In this document: positions 53,001-61,165 of the stretch, one piece after another
Numbering within the stretch: the stretch's first letter is position 1
Layout of the letters: every line of letters begins with the position of its first letter
Origin: Allopusillimonas ginsengisoli
GTDB taxonomy: Bacteria; Pseudomonadota; Gammaproteobacteria; Burkholderiales; Burkholderiaceae_B
Reading direction: 5' to 3'
Assembly (NCBI GenBank): GCA_005239165.1
Contig: RAPG01000014.1
Span: 62,001 to 126,000 of the forward strand
Length of the DNA stretch: 64,000 bases
The notes under the pieces: generated by a model
Database searches by the model: none
The model's input: the letters and a program-made list of their open reading frames with translations, nothing else
What the model was told of the DNA's origin: nothing
Position numbers and translations under genes: made by a program

Positions 53001-56000
53001 CATTTTCGACCAGACGAGCAACGCGACCTTTACCGGCGATATCAAAGGCGATTTAGGCAGCGACGGGGTAATGATCAAGGACGGCACGGGCACACTCACC
53101 CTCGATGGCGCTCACTATCCGTACACCTCCAGCCTGGACTGGACAATTGCCCAAGGCAGTCTTCAGGCGGAAGCAGCCCGCTTCACGGGTAATACGCATC
53201 TTGATGGCACCGCAACGACGCTGGCCTTTGTCGATAATGGCAATGCCACCTACGGCGGCGTGCTCTCCGGTGACGGCTTGTTCACCCTTAACGGCACGGG
53301 CACAGTACAACTAACAGGGGATAGCACCAGCTTTTCCGGCAACACCCACATCGCGAGCGGCACGCTGATTGTTGATGGCACGCTGGGCGGCGATATCAAA
53401 GCGCAAACCTCCGGCACGGTATCTGGCACCGGCACGCTTACCGGCAACGTAGAGTTCACCAACAGCGGCATACTGGCCGGCGAACAGGGCAATCAACTGC
53501 GTATTGATGGCGATGTCGACATGGATGCAAGCAGCGAAGTCAATGTTGCGCTGGGCGGACCCTCGGGTAGCCCTCTGTTCGATGTAGGTGGCGAGCTGAC
53601 CCTGGACGGCACGCTTAATGTGGCGAATGCTGGCGGTTTTGATGCAGGCGTTTATCGCATTTTTGTTTATACCGGAGCATTGAACGACAATGATATAGAT
53701 ATCGGCACAACTCCTGCCGGTGTAGACGCATCCGACGTCCAGATCCAGACATCCGTTGCGAATCAGGTAAATCTCGTGAGCGGCGCGGCGGCAGGCGAGT
53801 TGCGCTTCTGGGATGGCGGCGACCCGGCAAAACACGGCAATGACAGCATCGATGGCGGCAGCGGAAGCTGGCTGGCCAACGGCCAGAACTGGACTCTGTT
53901 TGATGGCTCGGATAACGGCAGCTACGACCCTAACCCGTCCTTCGCCATATTCCAGGGTACTGCAGGCAATGTCACTGTCGATGACTCGGCTGGCGCCATC
54001 GGCGTCACTGACATGCAGTTCGCGGCAGACGGCTACCGGGTCGAAGGCGATGCCATCACCTTGCAAGGTGTGGGTAACGAAAGCATGATTCGCGTGGGAG
54101 ACGGCACTGGAGCAGGTATGACCGCCACCATTGCTTCTGAGCTGACCGGTACGTCCAGGCTGGTCAAGAGTGATATGGGCACGCTGGTGCTGGAGGGAGC
54201 CAACACTTATACCGGCGGTACACAAATTGATGATGGCGTTCTGTCGGTGTCCAGCGATGCCAACCTGGGCGACGCAAGTGGCGCACTCACGCTCAATGGC
54301 GGCACACTGGCCACCACGGCCAGTTTCGCTAGCGGTCGTGCCGTTACCCTGAGTTCGGCAGGCCTGTTCGAAGTGGCCGCAACAACAGAGCTAAGTCTGA
54401 ACGGCAACGTCACTGGATCAGGCGATTTGATTAAGCAAGACGCAGGCACACTCAGATTGTCGGGCACCAACGCCTACGCCAACACTAGAGTCCTGGCAGG
54501 TACGCTAATTGGCAATGCGTCCTCGATATCAGGCAATATTGCCAATGCGGGTACCGGCATCTTCGATCAGGCAAGTGATGCGAGCTTTGCCGGCAACATC
54601 GGTGGCGAGGCTGGCACCAACGGAGTAATGATCAAGGACGGTGCAGGCAAACTCACGCTGGGCGGCACCTCGTCGCTGGACTGGACGATTGCCCAAGGCG
54701 AACTACAAACGGAAGCGGCCCGGTTCACTGGCGATGCGCACCTTGACGGCGCGGCAACGACGCTGACCTTTGTCGATACGAATGATGCCGCCTATGGCGG
54801 AGTGATCTCCGGCAATGGTCTGTTCGTCCTTAATGGCGCCGGTACAGTAAAACTGACGGGCGACAGTGCCGGTTTTGCCGGCAACACAAACATCGCGAAC
54901 GGTACGCTGATTGTCGGCGACTCCCACGGCAACGGCGCACTGGGTGGTACCTTCGATTTATCGGGCGGCGCGATACTGCGTGGCTCGGGCACAGTCGGCG
55001 CAGGCGCAGGCTCCCTCGTTGCCGTTTCATCGGGCGCCACCATTGCACCCGGAAACTCCATCGGCACGCTGACTATCGCCGGCAATCTGGTTTTTAATCC
55101 TGGTTCGCTCTTCGAAGTCGAAGTCGACCCGCAAGGCACCGCCAGCGACAGAATTGAGGTCACGGGCGATGCCACGCTTAACGGCGGCTCAGTCGTTCAT
55201 ATTGGAGAGGCCGGCAACTACAAGCTTAACTCGACTTACACCATTTTGAAGGCAGCAGGCACACTTACCGGTGCATTCGACGATGTAAGCTCTAACTTTG
55301 CGTTCCTCACGCCTGGCCTGGCCTACGACTATGGGTCAGGCACTGTTGACCTGAAACTGGCACGCAATGAGCGGAATTTCGACTCGGCGGCGACAACGCG
55401 CAATCAAAAATCCACGGCCAGAGGAATCGAAAGCATAGGCATGAGTGCTGGCCATGCCGTCTACGACGCCATCGCCAAGCTGCCTGACGACCCTGCTCTG
55501 ATTCGCGCCAGTCTGGATGCGCTCTCGGGCGAGATTCATGCCTCAACCAAGACCGCTCTAATCGAAGACAGCCGCTTTATTCGCAATGCAGCGACTGACC
55601 GGGGGCGAGCCGCCTTTGCGATGCCAGGAGCCTCTCATGCACCGGTGCAAGCCTACGGTCCAGACGACTCGCCCATATCCGTAGCCCCAGATTATGCAGG
55701 GCCAGTGTTCTGGAGCCACGCTTTTGGCTCCTGGGGCAAGACCAATGACGACGGCAATGCCGCTAAGCTGGATCGCGACATTGGCGGCTTCCTGATCGGT
55801 ACGGATCGGCAGGTAGGAGATTGGCGCCTGGGCGTCATGGCCGGATACAGCCACTCGAACGTTAACGCGCACGACCGCGACTCCTCGGCCACGAGCGACA
55901 GCTATCACCTGGGACTGTATGGTGCCACGACCTGGGGCAACCTTGGCCTGCGCACCGGTGCGGCCTATAGCCGGCACGATATCGACACCAAGCGTTCGGT

Positions 56001-56517
56001 CTCCATCCCCGGCCTGAGCGATCGCCTGTCGACCAACTACAAGGCCGACACCTTCCAGGCGTTCGCAGAACTGGGCTATGGCATGGAGATGGGTAATACC
56101 CGCCTGGAGCCTTTTGCCAATCTGGCCTATGTGGCTTTGCACACAAATGACTACAACGAGGATGGCGGCTCAGCGGCGCTTTCAGGTCGCAGCGAGAACG
56201 TGGATGTCACCTTTACGACACTGGGCCTGCGCGCCGAGCACAGTCTGAACCTGGGTGCCACAGAGGCCACCTTGCGCGGCACACTGGGCTGGCGCCATGC
56301 CTTTGGCAGCACCAGGCCTGAGAGCCGTCATGCCTTTTCGGCCGGTAACGCATTCACCGTAGCCGGAGTGCCGATCGCCAGCGACAGCGCGGTGGTTGAA
56401 GCCGGCGTAGACCTGAACCTGACGTCAAATGCCACATTCGGCCTGTCCTATATCGGCCAGATTGCAGGCTCGGCGCGGGATCATGGCGTCAAGGCGAATC
56501 TTGCAATCAAGTTCTAA
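50056..56517 (+). CDS. Giant classical (type Va) autotransporter adhesin-like protein
   Basis: Surface protein of 2153 residues that threads its passenger through its own beta-barrel. The GTG at 50056, with AAAGGGA upstream, starts an extended signal peptide: ESPR-type MNKIHKVIWSCHSHAFVVVSELA, then a hydrophobic core ending AQHATAQS at about 80. The passenger has about eight ~50-residue repeats (about 98-505), two ~520-residue tandem repeats (about 566-1598), an autochaperone-like part (GSLVAVSSGATIAPGNSIGTLTI) and the barrel (about 1885-2153, ending LAIKF with terminal Phe). No protease motif was seen; adhesion or biofilm function is inferred from the repeat beta-helix type. Following the T6SS operon, it has its own upstream dyad. 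Confidence 0.94.
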   Translation: MNKIHKVIWSCHSHAFVVVSELADSRTSGGGVRSERRATSGRGTRSATSKIARRGKCAGPATLLAATLTLALAGAQHATAQSVTATGDINPSGPSAPTSSWNLGNSTHLRVGQTGYGSLVIEDGGIVSNGVSTIGDEEGAVGEVIVTGAGSQWINNGTIFTGYDGTGKLLIEDGGYVSAYNHIGIADEDDSNGEVIITGAGSKLHAPDAEVWVGNRGIGSLTVADGGSLFNGQGHIGNWDDSEGEVSVTGAGSTWENTGSLTIGSRGPGTLTISDGGQVSNTSSIIGQGTINEGKVTVTGSGSEWQNSSDMLVGQWGPATLIVADGGKVSSSGSLSQIGTNDGSHGDVTVTGTGSQWYNAAVLQVGALGTGMLTIENGGKVINDGKGVISEGALNEGEVTVTGVGSEWENTGDLYVGNRNKGTLTIADGGKVSSNFGYISKQASSHGEVTVTGVGSVWENNRSVLIGGGITGTLTISDGGKVSAEVVRIGATGGVREGTLNIGAAAGDAAATAGILDTPELDFKGGKGTLVFNHTDADYVFSAALTQGPYSSRTHTIKHLAGTTTLTGDSSDFSGTTTVSGGALFVDGTLAGDVNAQTTGEVSGNGTLTANLNITNSGVLAGAHNKQLRIDGDVNMDATSEVKVALDSPSSNGLFDVGGDLALDGTLNVADAGAFGTGVYRIFDYAGALTDNGMDIGATPGGVSATDLQVQTSVLNQINLVSSAAAGEMRFWDGGDPAKHGNNIIDGGSGSWLADGQNWTLLDGSANGSYDPNPSFPIFQGTAGTVTVDDSAGTIAITGMQFATDGYRLEGDAIALQGAGNESIIRVGDGAGAGVTATIASALTGTSSLVKSDMGTLVLEGTNTYTGGTQVDGGTLSVSSDANLGDASGAFTFNGGTLDSTASFVSDRSILVNSAARFNVALATELELTGDITGGSVALLKQGDGTLILSGTNDYSVTRVLAGTLIGNVSSISGSIRNAGTIIFDQTSNATFTGDIKGDLGSDGVMIKDGTGTLTLDGAHYPYTSSLDWTIAQGSLQAEAARFTGNTHLDGTATTLAFVDNGNATYGGVLSGDGLFTLNGTGTVQLTGDSTSFSGNTHIASGTLIVDGTLGGDIKAQTSGTVSGTGTLTGNVEFTNSGILAGEQGNQLRIDGDVDMDASSEVNVALGGPSGSPLFDVGGELTLDGTLNVANAGGFDAGVYRIFVYTGALNDNDIDIGTTPAGVDASDVQIQTSVANQVNLVSGAAAGELRFWDGGDPAKHGNDSIDGGSGSWLANGQNWTLFDGSDNGSYDPNPSFAIFQGTAGNVTVDDSAGAIGVTDMQFAADGYRVEGDAITLQGVGNESMIRVGDGTGAGMTATIASELTGTSRLVKSDMGTLVLEGANTYTGGTQIDDGVLSVSSDANLGDASGALTLNGGTLATTASFASGRAVTLSSAGLFEVAATTELSLNGNVTGSGDLIKQDAGTLRLSGTNAYANTRVLAGTLIGNASSISGNIANAGTGIFDQASDASFAGNIGGEAGTNGVMIKDGAGKLTLGGTSSLDWTIAQGELQTEAARFTGDAHLDGAATTLTFVDTNDAAYGGVISGNGLFVLNGAGTVKLTGDSAGFAGNTNIANGTLIVGDSHGNGALGGTFDLSGGAILRGSGTVGAGAGSLVAVSSGATIAPGNSIGTLTIAGNLVFNPGSLFEVEVDPQGTASDRIEVTGDATLNGGSVVHIGEAGNYKLNSTYTILKAAGTLTGAFDDVSSNFAFLTPGLAYDYGSGTVDLKLARNERNFDSAATTRNQKSTARGIESIGMSAGHAVYDAIAKLPDDPALIRASLDALSGEIHASTKTALIEDSRFIRNAATDRGRAAFAMPGASHAPVQAYGPDDSPISVAPDYAGPVFWSHAFGSWGKTNDDGNAAKLDRDIGGFLIGTDRQVGDWRLGVMAGYSHSNVNAHDRDSSATSDSYHLGLYGATTWGNLGLRTGAAYSRHDIDTKRSVSIPGLSDRLSTNYKADTFQAFAELGYGMEMGNTRLEPFANLAYVALHTNDYNEDGGSAALSGRSENVDVTFTTLGLRAEHSLNLGATEATLRGTLGWRHAFGSTRPESRHAFSAGNAFTVAGVPIASDSAVVEAGVDLNLTSNATFGLSYIGQIAGSARDHGVKANLAIKF
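50350..51570 (+). repeat. About eight 50-residue beta-helix repeats in the autotransporter
   Basis: Each repeat of about 150 nt encodes the pattern G-x-G-S-x-W-x-N, a VG..G.GTLTI.DGG segment and a closing IG....GEVTVTG. Sequence between copies is well diverged, so this is an old array predicted to form successive beta-helix turns. Confidence 0.85.
51751..54850 (+). repeat. Two giant tandem repeats (~1.55 kb each) in the autotransporter
   Basis: Repeat 1 runs from about 51751 to 53309 and repeat 2 from about 53310 to 54850; both open with LTGDS...FSG and include AGE(M/L)RFWDGGDPAKHGN, DGGSGSWLA(D/N)GQNWT and TLVLEG(T/A)NTYTGGTQ. Long stretches are nearly identical at DNA level (compare around 52241-52340 with 53801-53900). 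A third copy begins at about 54851 but stops after some 25 residues. This points to a fairly recent duplication of a whole passenger segment. Confidence 0.9.
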
Positions 56518-56536
56518 AGGCAAACCAGCATGAAAA

Positions 56537-56564
56537 AGCCCTGTTTACCTAGGTAAACAGGGCT
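56537..56564. terminator. 28-bp perfect palindrome between autotransporter and icd
   Basis: AGCCCTGTTTACCT followed at once by its reverse complement (56551-56564). On the minus strand it is followed by TTTTT, so it works best as a back-up terminator for icd transcripts; on the plus strand no T-tract follows, but the hairpin can still end or protect the autotransporter mRNA. Confidence 0.65.
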
Positions 56565-56642
56565 GTTCAGGCCTTAACGAACCAGCACCTCAAACTTAAT
56601 TGATGACCCCGGATTCAGTCATGCTCAGCCAGACACAGAAAA

Positions 56643-56668
56643 GCCCCGCTCTCCTATAAGAACGGGGC
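56643..56668 (-). terminator. Intrinsic terminator of icd
   Basis: GCCCCG (56643-56648) pairs with CGGGGC (56663-56668) around a 14-nt loop; read on the minus strand the stem is followed by TTTT. It lies 35 nt after the icd stop. Confidence 0.7.
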
Positions 56669-56702
56669 CTTCCCATACTTTAATGAATCAGCTTAAAACT
56701 GA

Positions 56703-57959
56703 TTACATATTTTCGATCATGACCTTGCCAAAGCCTGAGCACGATACCTGCGTCGCGCCTTCGAGCAGACGGGCGAAGTCGTAGGTAACCTTTTTCGACA
56801 GAATGGATTTTTCCATGCTGGAGATGATTAGGTCAGCGGCTTCGGTCCAGCCCATGTGACGCAGCATCATTTCAGCCGACAAGATCAGGGAACCAGGGTT
56901 CACGTAGTCTTTGCCTGCGTACTTGGGTGCCGTGCCGTGAGTGGCTTCAAACATGGCAACGGAGTCTGACAGGTTGGCGCCCGGAGCAATACCAATGCCA
57001 CCGACCTGTGCAGCCAGCGCGTCGGACACATAGTCGCCGTTCAGGTTGAGTGTGGCGATTACGTCGTATTCTGCCGGACGCAGCAGAATTTGCTGCAGGA
57101 AGGCGTCAGCGATCGAGTCTTTGACGATAATGTCACGACCCGTTTTAGGGTTTTTGAATTTGCACCATGGGCCGCCGTCGATCGGCTGAGCACCGAATTC
57201 TTTTTGTGCCAGCTCATAGCCCCAGTCACGGAAGCCACCTTCGGTGAACTTCATGATGTTGCCCTTGTGCACCAGAGTGACCGAAGCGCGGTCATTGTCG
57301 ATGGCATACTGGATGGCTTTACGCACCAGGCGCTGTGTGCCTTCACGCGAAACAGGCTTGACACCGATGCCAGAGGTTTCGGGAAAGCGGATCTTGTCAA
57401 CGCCCAGCTCTTTCTGCAAGAACTCGATCAGTTTTTTGGCGTTGGCGCTTTCGGCCTCGAACTCGATACCGGCGTAAATGTCTTCCGAGTTTTCACGGAA
57501 AATAACCATGTTGGTTTTTTCAGGCTCACGCACTGGCGAAGGCACGCCCTTGAAATACTGGATGGGGCGCAGGCACACGTACAAGTCAAGCTGCTGGCGC
57601 AGGGCCACGTTAAGCGAACGAATGCCGCCACCAACCGGGGTGGTCAGCGGGCCTTTGATGGAGACAACGTAGTCTTTAACTGCGTCAAGCGTTTCTTGTG
57701 GCAGCCATACATCCGGACCATAAATTTTGGTCGACTTTTCACCGGCGAAGATTTCCATCCAGTGAATTTTGCGCTTGCCGCCATAAGCCTTGGCAACGGC
57801 AGCGTCAACGACCTTGATCATGACTGGGGAGATATCCACGCCAGTACCATCGCCTTCGATGTAAGGAATAATGGGCTGATCAGGTACAGTAAGCGCAAAA
57901 TCGGCATTAACTGTAATTTTCTGGCCCTCGGCGGGGACCTTGATGTGTTGAAAGGACAT
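56703..57959 (-). CDS. icd: NADP-dependent isocitrate dehydrogenase
   Basis: TCA-cycle enzyme that makes 2-oxoglutarate and NADPH. From the ATG at 57959 (GGAG about six nt upstream) it has 418 residues, like E. coli Icd (416). Seen: IPYIEGDGTGVDI, the substrate-binding REPEKTNMVIFRENSEDIYAGIE region with the serine of the phosphorylation loop, LVHKGNIMKFTEGGFRDWGYELA, and GTAPKYAGKDYVNPGSLILS, whose Lys-Tyr pair confers NADP use. In-frame codons upstream of 57959 do not resemble Icd. Divergent from the DUF1841 gene. Confidence 0.97.
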   Translation of the reverse strand: MSFQHIKVPAEGQKITVNADFALTVPDQPIIPYIEGDGTGVDISPVMIKVVDAAVAKAYGGKRKIHWMEIFAGEKSTKIYGPDVWLPQETLDAVKDYVVSIKGPLTTPVGGGIRSLNVALRQQLDLYVCLRPIQYFKGVPSPVREPEKTNMVIFRENSEDIYAGIEFEAESANAKKLIEFLQKELGVDKIRFPETSGIGVKPVSREGTQRLVRKAIQYAIDNDRASVTLVHKGNIMKFTEGGFRDWGYELAQKEFGAQPIDGGPWCKFKNPKTGRDIIVKDSIADAFLQQILLRPAEYDVIATLNLNGDYVSDALAAQVGGIGIAPGANLSDSVAMFEATHGTAPKYAGKDYVNPGSLILSAEMMLRHMGWTEAADLIISSMEKSILSKKVTYDFARLLEGATQVSCSGFGKVMIENM

Positions 57960-58192
57960 GGACGCTCCAGTTGTGCTTCGCGGGAAGCAAAAGTCGACAG
58001 AACAAAAGGCCAAAGCGCACACAAATGCGCTCAGTCTTATATAAGAGTAGTTTAGCTTATTTTGCTCATCTGATTTTAGCGGCAGGTACAGCACGTTGTC
58101 TTGTACCAAATCCTGCAATTTCCGGCCCGTCACCCAAGACCGTTAAAATGACGAGATATCGTTTCAAATACCCGATTTCAACAGGATGATGT

Positions 58193-58621
58193 ATGTTCAA
58201 CCCTTCGCGCGAACAGGTGCGGCAATTTTTTACCGAAGCGTGGAGCAAGCGCAAGAGCGGTGGCGTACTGACGCCGCTAGAAATCATGGCGGCCGACCTT
58301 ATCGAACTACACCCCGAATACCAGGCCGATCTCGAAAACCCAGAACGCTCAGGTGCTGACTTTGCCGTTGAACAGGGGCAAACCAACCCGTTTCTGCATC
58401 TGTCTATGCATCTGGCCATCAACGAGCAATTGTCGATAGATCAGCCGCCCGGCATCAAGGCTGCGTTCAGCGAGCTGCTGGCCACCCACGATGCCCACGA
58501 CGCCGCACACATTATCATGGAGGCGCTCGGTGAGGTGGTATGGGAAGCGCAGCGACTGGGCCAGCCACTCGACTCAGAAAAATATATTGATCTTATTCGT
58601 CGCCACGCCAGCCGCCATTAG
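58193..58621 (+). CDS. DUF1841 family protein
   Basis: A 142-residue soluble protein matching DUF1841, a family of unknown function common in beta- and gammaproteobacteria. Features: the N-terminal FNPSREQVRQFFTEAWSKRK, the LTPLEIMAADLIELHPEYQADL segment and the His-rich NPFLHLSMHLAINEQLSIDQPPG core, then LLATHDAHDAAHIIMEALGEVVWEAQR. No membrane or secretion signal. The regular spacing of His and Glu in helices has some resemblance to metal-binding helical bundles, but this is not shown. Confidence 0.88.
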   Translation: MFNPSREQVRQFFTEAWSKRKSGGVLTPLEIMAADLIELHPEYQADLENPERSGADFAVEQGQTNPFLHLSMHLAINEQLSIDQPPGIKAAFSELLATHDAHDAAHIIMEALGEVVWEAQRLGQPLDSEKYIDLIRRHASRH

Positions 58622-58739
58622 ACAATACGCCGACACCTCAGCGTGGGGGTTGATATAACACCGGCTCCAGGGCTGGTCTGAAGCCACCCCCACTAAAGCA
58701 GCGATGTGCAGGCCGGCACAAGGCCGGCGCGCTAAACAA

Positions 58740-59102
58740 CTACTTGCGAACGGCCAACGGGCCATCAAGCGTGGCCAGCCATGCCGCTATGTTTTCCATG
58801 TCGGCATTAGATAGCTGAGCCACCATTGCACCCATAACTGCGTTCTTGCGCAGGTTTGCCGTAGAGGGCGCGCCAGCGGCACCGCGCTTATACGCTCTGA
58901 GCGCGTGCGTCAGGTAATCTTGATGCTGCCCTGCAAGTATGGGATAGGTTGGCAAAGTGGGGGTTTTAGCATCGGCACCGTGGCACGTAGCACAGGTAAA
59001 TTTAGTGAACGCGGCCTTGCCTGCGTCGAGGTCTGCTGCCTGCGCTCCTGCTGTCGCAGCTATCAGTGCGACGCCCGCCAGGGCTTTTATCGTTATATTC
59101 AT
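58740..59102 (-). CDS. Periplasmic single-haem cytochrome c
   Basis: A 120-residue exported class I cytochrome c. Signal peptide MNITIKALAGVALIAATAGAQAA, haem-binding Cys37-x2-Cys40-His41 (CATCHG), and a candidate distal Met in NAVMGAMVAQLSNADMENIAAWLATL, the c4/c553-type end. It is second in a two-gene minus-strand operon, 12 nt after a related cytochrome; the two resemble the halves of a dihaem cytochrome c4 encoded separately. Probably shuttles electrons to a terminal oxidase. Confidence 0.92.
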   Translation of the reverse strand: MNITIKALAGVALIAATAGAQAADLDAGKAAFTKFTCATCHGADAKTPTLPTYPILAGQHQDYLTHALRAYKRGAAGAPSTANLRKNAVMGAMVAQLSNADMENIAAWLATLDGPLAVRK

Positions 59103-59114
59103 GTGTCTCCCCGG

Positions 59115-59468
59115 TTATTTCAGACTGGAGTAATACGCGGCGAGGTCGGCCATGTCTTGCTCACTAAGGCTTTGTGCTATGGCTTCCATGGTAGGAAACG
59201 TACGTGCGCCACTGGCATATTCTTTAAGTGCCTCTACGATGTACTCGGCGTTTTGGCCGGCAATCATGGGCACATGGTATACCTCTGGGAAGCTGGCTTT
59301 ATACCCTTTGATACCATGGCAGCCAATGCACATAGACGTTTTGGAAAGCGCAGCCTGGGCATCGCCTACAGGCGCGGCGTCAGCAGCAAGGGCTGACCCC
59401 GCCATTGCACAGGTGGCCAGCATGGCCAGCGCAGACATACTGCGCTTCAAAGAGGTTCGCGACTTCAT
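59115..59468 (-). CDS. Periplasmic single-haem cytochrome c
   Basis: A 117-residue cytochrome c: twin-positive N-terminus and signal peptide ending SALAAD, haem motif Cys47-Ile-Gly-Cys50-His51 (MCIGCHGIKGYKASFPEVYHVP), and an end (TMEAIAQSLSEQDMADLAAYYSSLK) with a Met ligand, as in c4/c5-type domains. First of the two cytochrome genes; a GAAGGG ribosome binding site lies before its ATG. A perfect FNR-type site is centred about 40 nt upstream of the start, so oxygen control is likely. Confidence 0.92.
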   Translation of the reverse strand: MKSRTSLKRSMSALAMLATCAMAGSALAADAAPVGDAQAALSKTSMCIGCHGIKGYKASFPEVYHVPMIAGQNAEYIVEALKEYASGARTFPTMEAIAQSLSEQDMADLAAYYSSLK

Positions 59469-59501
59469 GGTAGCCCTTCTTTGGCGTTAGATTAGAATGG
59501 T

Positions 59502-59515
59502 TTGATAAAAATCAA
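59502..59515. promoter_or_regulatory. Perfect FNR/Anr-type operator
   Basis: TTGAT-AAAA-ATCAA matches the FNR consensus TTGATnnnnATCAA exactly. It lies in the 146-nt spacer between the cytochrome genes (minus) and the MoxR gene (plus). On the plus strand a TACGATAAT at 59540-59548 would put the site near -42 of a start at about 59552, the class II activator position. Confidence 0.7.
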
Positions 59516-59614
59516 ACTGCCCGTGAAAAATTGGGATTGTACGATAATTGCAGCGTACCAGATACATTGTGACCTGTAGCACTGCAATCCTTTTAAAACC
59601 CAAGAGACATCATC

Positions 59615-60478
59615 ATGAATTCTGCTGTACCCACTCCTTCCTCAGAACGCTTTACCGGCACTGAGCGCTATGTTGCTACCGACGACCTCAAAATGGCTGT
59701 TAATGCGGCGCTTGCACTTCAGCGCCCTCTGCTGATCAAGGGTGAACCCGGCACAGGAAAAACCATGCTGGCCGAAGAAGTTGCCGCCGCACTGGGCAGG
59801 CCCCTGTTGCAATGGCATATTAAGTCGACGACCAAAGCCAACCAGGGGCTGTATGAATATGATGCCGTCTCGCGCCTGCGCGATTCGCAGCTGGGCGACG
59901 AAAAAGTGCGGGACATCGGCAATTATATTGTTAAAGGGGTGTTGTGGCAGGCGTTCGAGGCTGACGAACCCACGGTGGTGCTGATCGATGAAATCGACAA
60001 AGCTGACATCGAGTTCCCCAACGACTTGTTGCGTGAGCTCGACCGCATGGAGTTCCACGTTTACGAAACTCGCCAGACCATCCAGGCCAGACACCGTCCG
60101 CTCATCATTATTACGTCCAACAATGAAAAAGATCTGCCCGACGCATTCCTGCGCCGGTGCTTTTTTCATTACATCAGTTTTCCTGACCGCGAGACGCTTA
60201 AAGACATCGTCGCGGTGCATTATCCCAATATCAAAGAAGAACTGCTACGTGCGGCCCTAGACACATTTTTCAGTCTGCGCGATGCGCCCGGCCTCAAGAA
60301 AAAACCGTCAACCTCCGAGTTTCTCGACTGGCTTCGTCTTATGGCCAGCGAAGGCATTTCGGCCAACGAGGTGCGCGATGACCGCGAACTGCCCATCATG
60401 GCTGGCGCACTGCTTAAAAACGAACAAGACCTCACCCTGCTGCAACGTCTGGCCGCCATGACCCGCGCCCATCGTTGA
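59615..60478 (+). CDS. MoxR-family AAA+ ATPase
   Basis: Chaperone-like AAA+ ATPase of 287 residues that typically works with a VWA-domain partner to activate or insert metals into protein complexes. Seen: Walker A KGEPGTGKTML (about 42-52), Walker B VVLIDEIDKADIEFPNDLL, sensor 1 IIITSNNEKDLPDAFLRRC, and the lid. The partner VWA gene lies two genes downstream (61155-62327), the common moxR-vwa arrangement. The target complex is not evident here. An FNR-type site 100 nt upstream suggests expression under low oxygen. Confidence 0.94.
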   Translation: MNSAVPTPSSERFTGTERYVATDDLKMAVNAALALQRPLLIKGEPGTGKTMLAEEVAAALGRPLLQWHIKSTTKANQGLYEYDAVSRLRDSQLGDEKVRDIGNYIVKGVLWQAFEADEPTVVLIDEIDKADIEFPNDLLRELDRMEFHVYETRQTIQARHRPLIIITSNNEKDLPDAFLRRCFFHYISFPDRETLKDIVAVHYPNIKEELLRAALDTFFSLRDAPGLKKKPSTSEFLDWLRLMASEGISANEVRDDRELPIMAGALLKNEQDLTLLQRLAAMTRAHR

Positions 60479-60547
60479 TGCACCTTGCTATCGAAGCATA
60501 CGCCCGATAACCATACAGCTTACGCAGCCACACATCAGGAAACCCAC

Positions 60548-61165
60548 ATGCCTTCCCCCTCGTTTCGTCAGCCACCATCGCCTGTCACCCTGGGCGACAA
60601 CGGGGTATTGCTTGTCCCCCTGATGCCTGAGCACGCCCAGTCACTCGAAAACGCCGCCGCCGACGGCAAACTGTGGCAGTTGCGGGTAACCTCTGTACCC
60701 GCCCCGGGCGAGACGGCCGCCTACATTGAGGCGGCCCTGGCTGGCCAGAAAGCGGGCCACATGCTGCCTTTTGCCATCATTGACGAACACAGCGGTGACG
60801 TCATTGGCTCCACGCGCTATCACGATATCGTGCCCGCCGTGGCGCGCCTGGAAATCGGATACACCTGGTACGCAAAGCGCTGGCAACGCAGCCATGTCAA
60901 CACCACCTGCAAACTGCTTTTGCTGCGCCATGCATTCGAAACCCTGGGGGCTGCGGTAGTGGGCTGGCGTACCGACAACTTTAATTTTGCGTCGCAAAAA
61001 GCCATAGAAAGACTGGGCGCGCACAAAGATGGGGTGTTACGGCATCATGCCCTGCGGCGCGACGGCTCCGTGCGCGATACGGTGGCATACAGCCTGCTTG
61101 CAGGCGAATGGCCCGAGGTGCAAAAGCACCTCGAATACCAACTGAAACGACACCATGCTGATTGA
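60548..61165 (+). CDS. GNAT-family N-acetyltransferase
   Basis: Acetyl-CoA-dependent acetyltransferase of 205 residues, RimJ/RimL-like (Acetyltransf_3): LVPLMPEHAQSLENAAADG at the N-terminus, GHMLPFAIIDEHSGDVIGSTRYHDI, LEIGYTWYAKRWQRSHVNTTCKLLLLRHAFE around the acetyl-CoA site, and NFNFASQKAIERLGAHKDGVLR. I start at 60548 because AGGAA lies six nt upstream; the open frame before it is unlikely coding. It is sandwiched between moxR and the VWA gene and overlaps the latter by 11 nt. The substrate is unknown. Confidence 0.9.
   Translation: MPSPSFRQPPSPVTLGDNGVLLVPLMPEHAQSLENAAADGKLWQLRVTSVPAPGETAAYIEAALAGQKAGHMLPFAIIDEHSGDVIGSTRYHDIVPAVARLEIGYTWYAKRWQRSHVNTTCKLLLLRHAFETLGAAVVGWRTDNFNFASQKAIERLGAHKDGVLRHHALRRDGSVRDTVAYSLLAGEWPEVQKHLEYQLKRHHAD

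Noticed and set aside
53311..54225. 304-residue minus-strand reading frame inside the autotransporter
   Set aside because: It is antisense to a clear coding repeat and mirrors its biased composition; a similar frame recurs in the other repeat copy, as expected from a shadow.
57090..58055. 321-residue plus-strand frame opposite icd
   Set aside because: Antisense to a well-conserved enzyme in a GC-rich codon context that produces long shadows.
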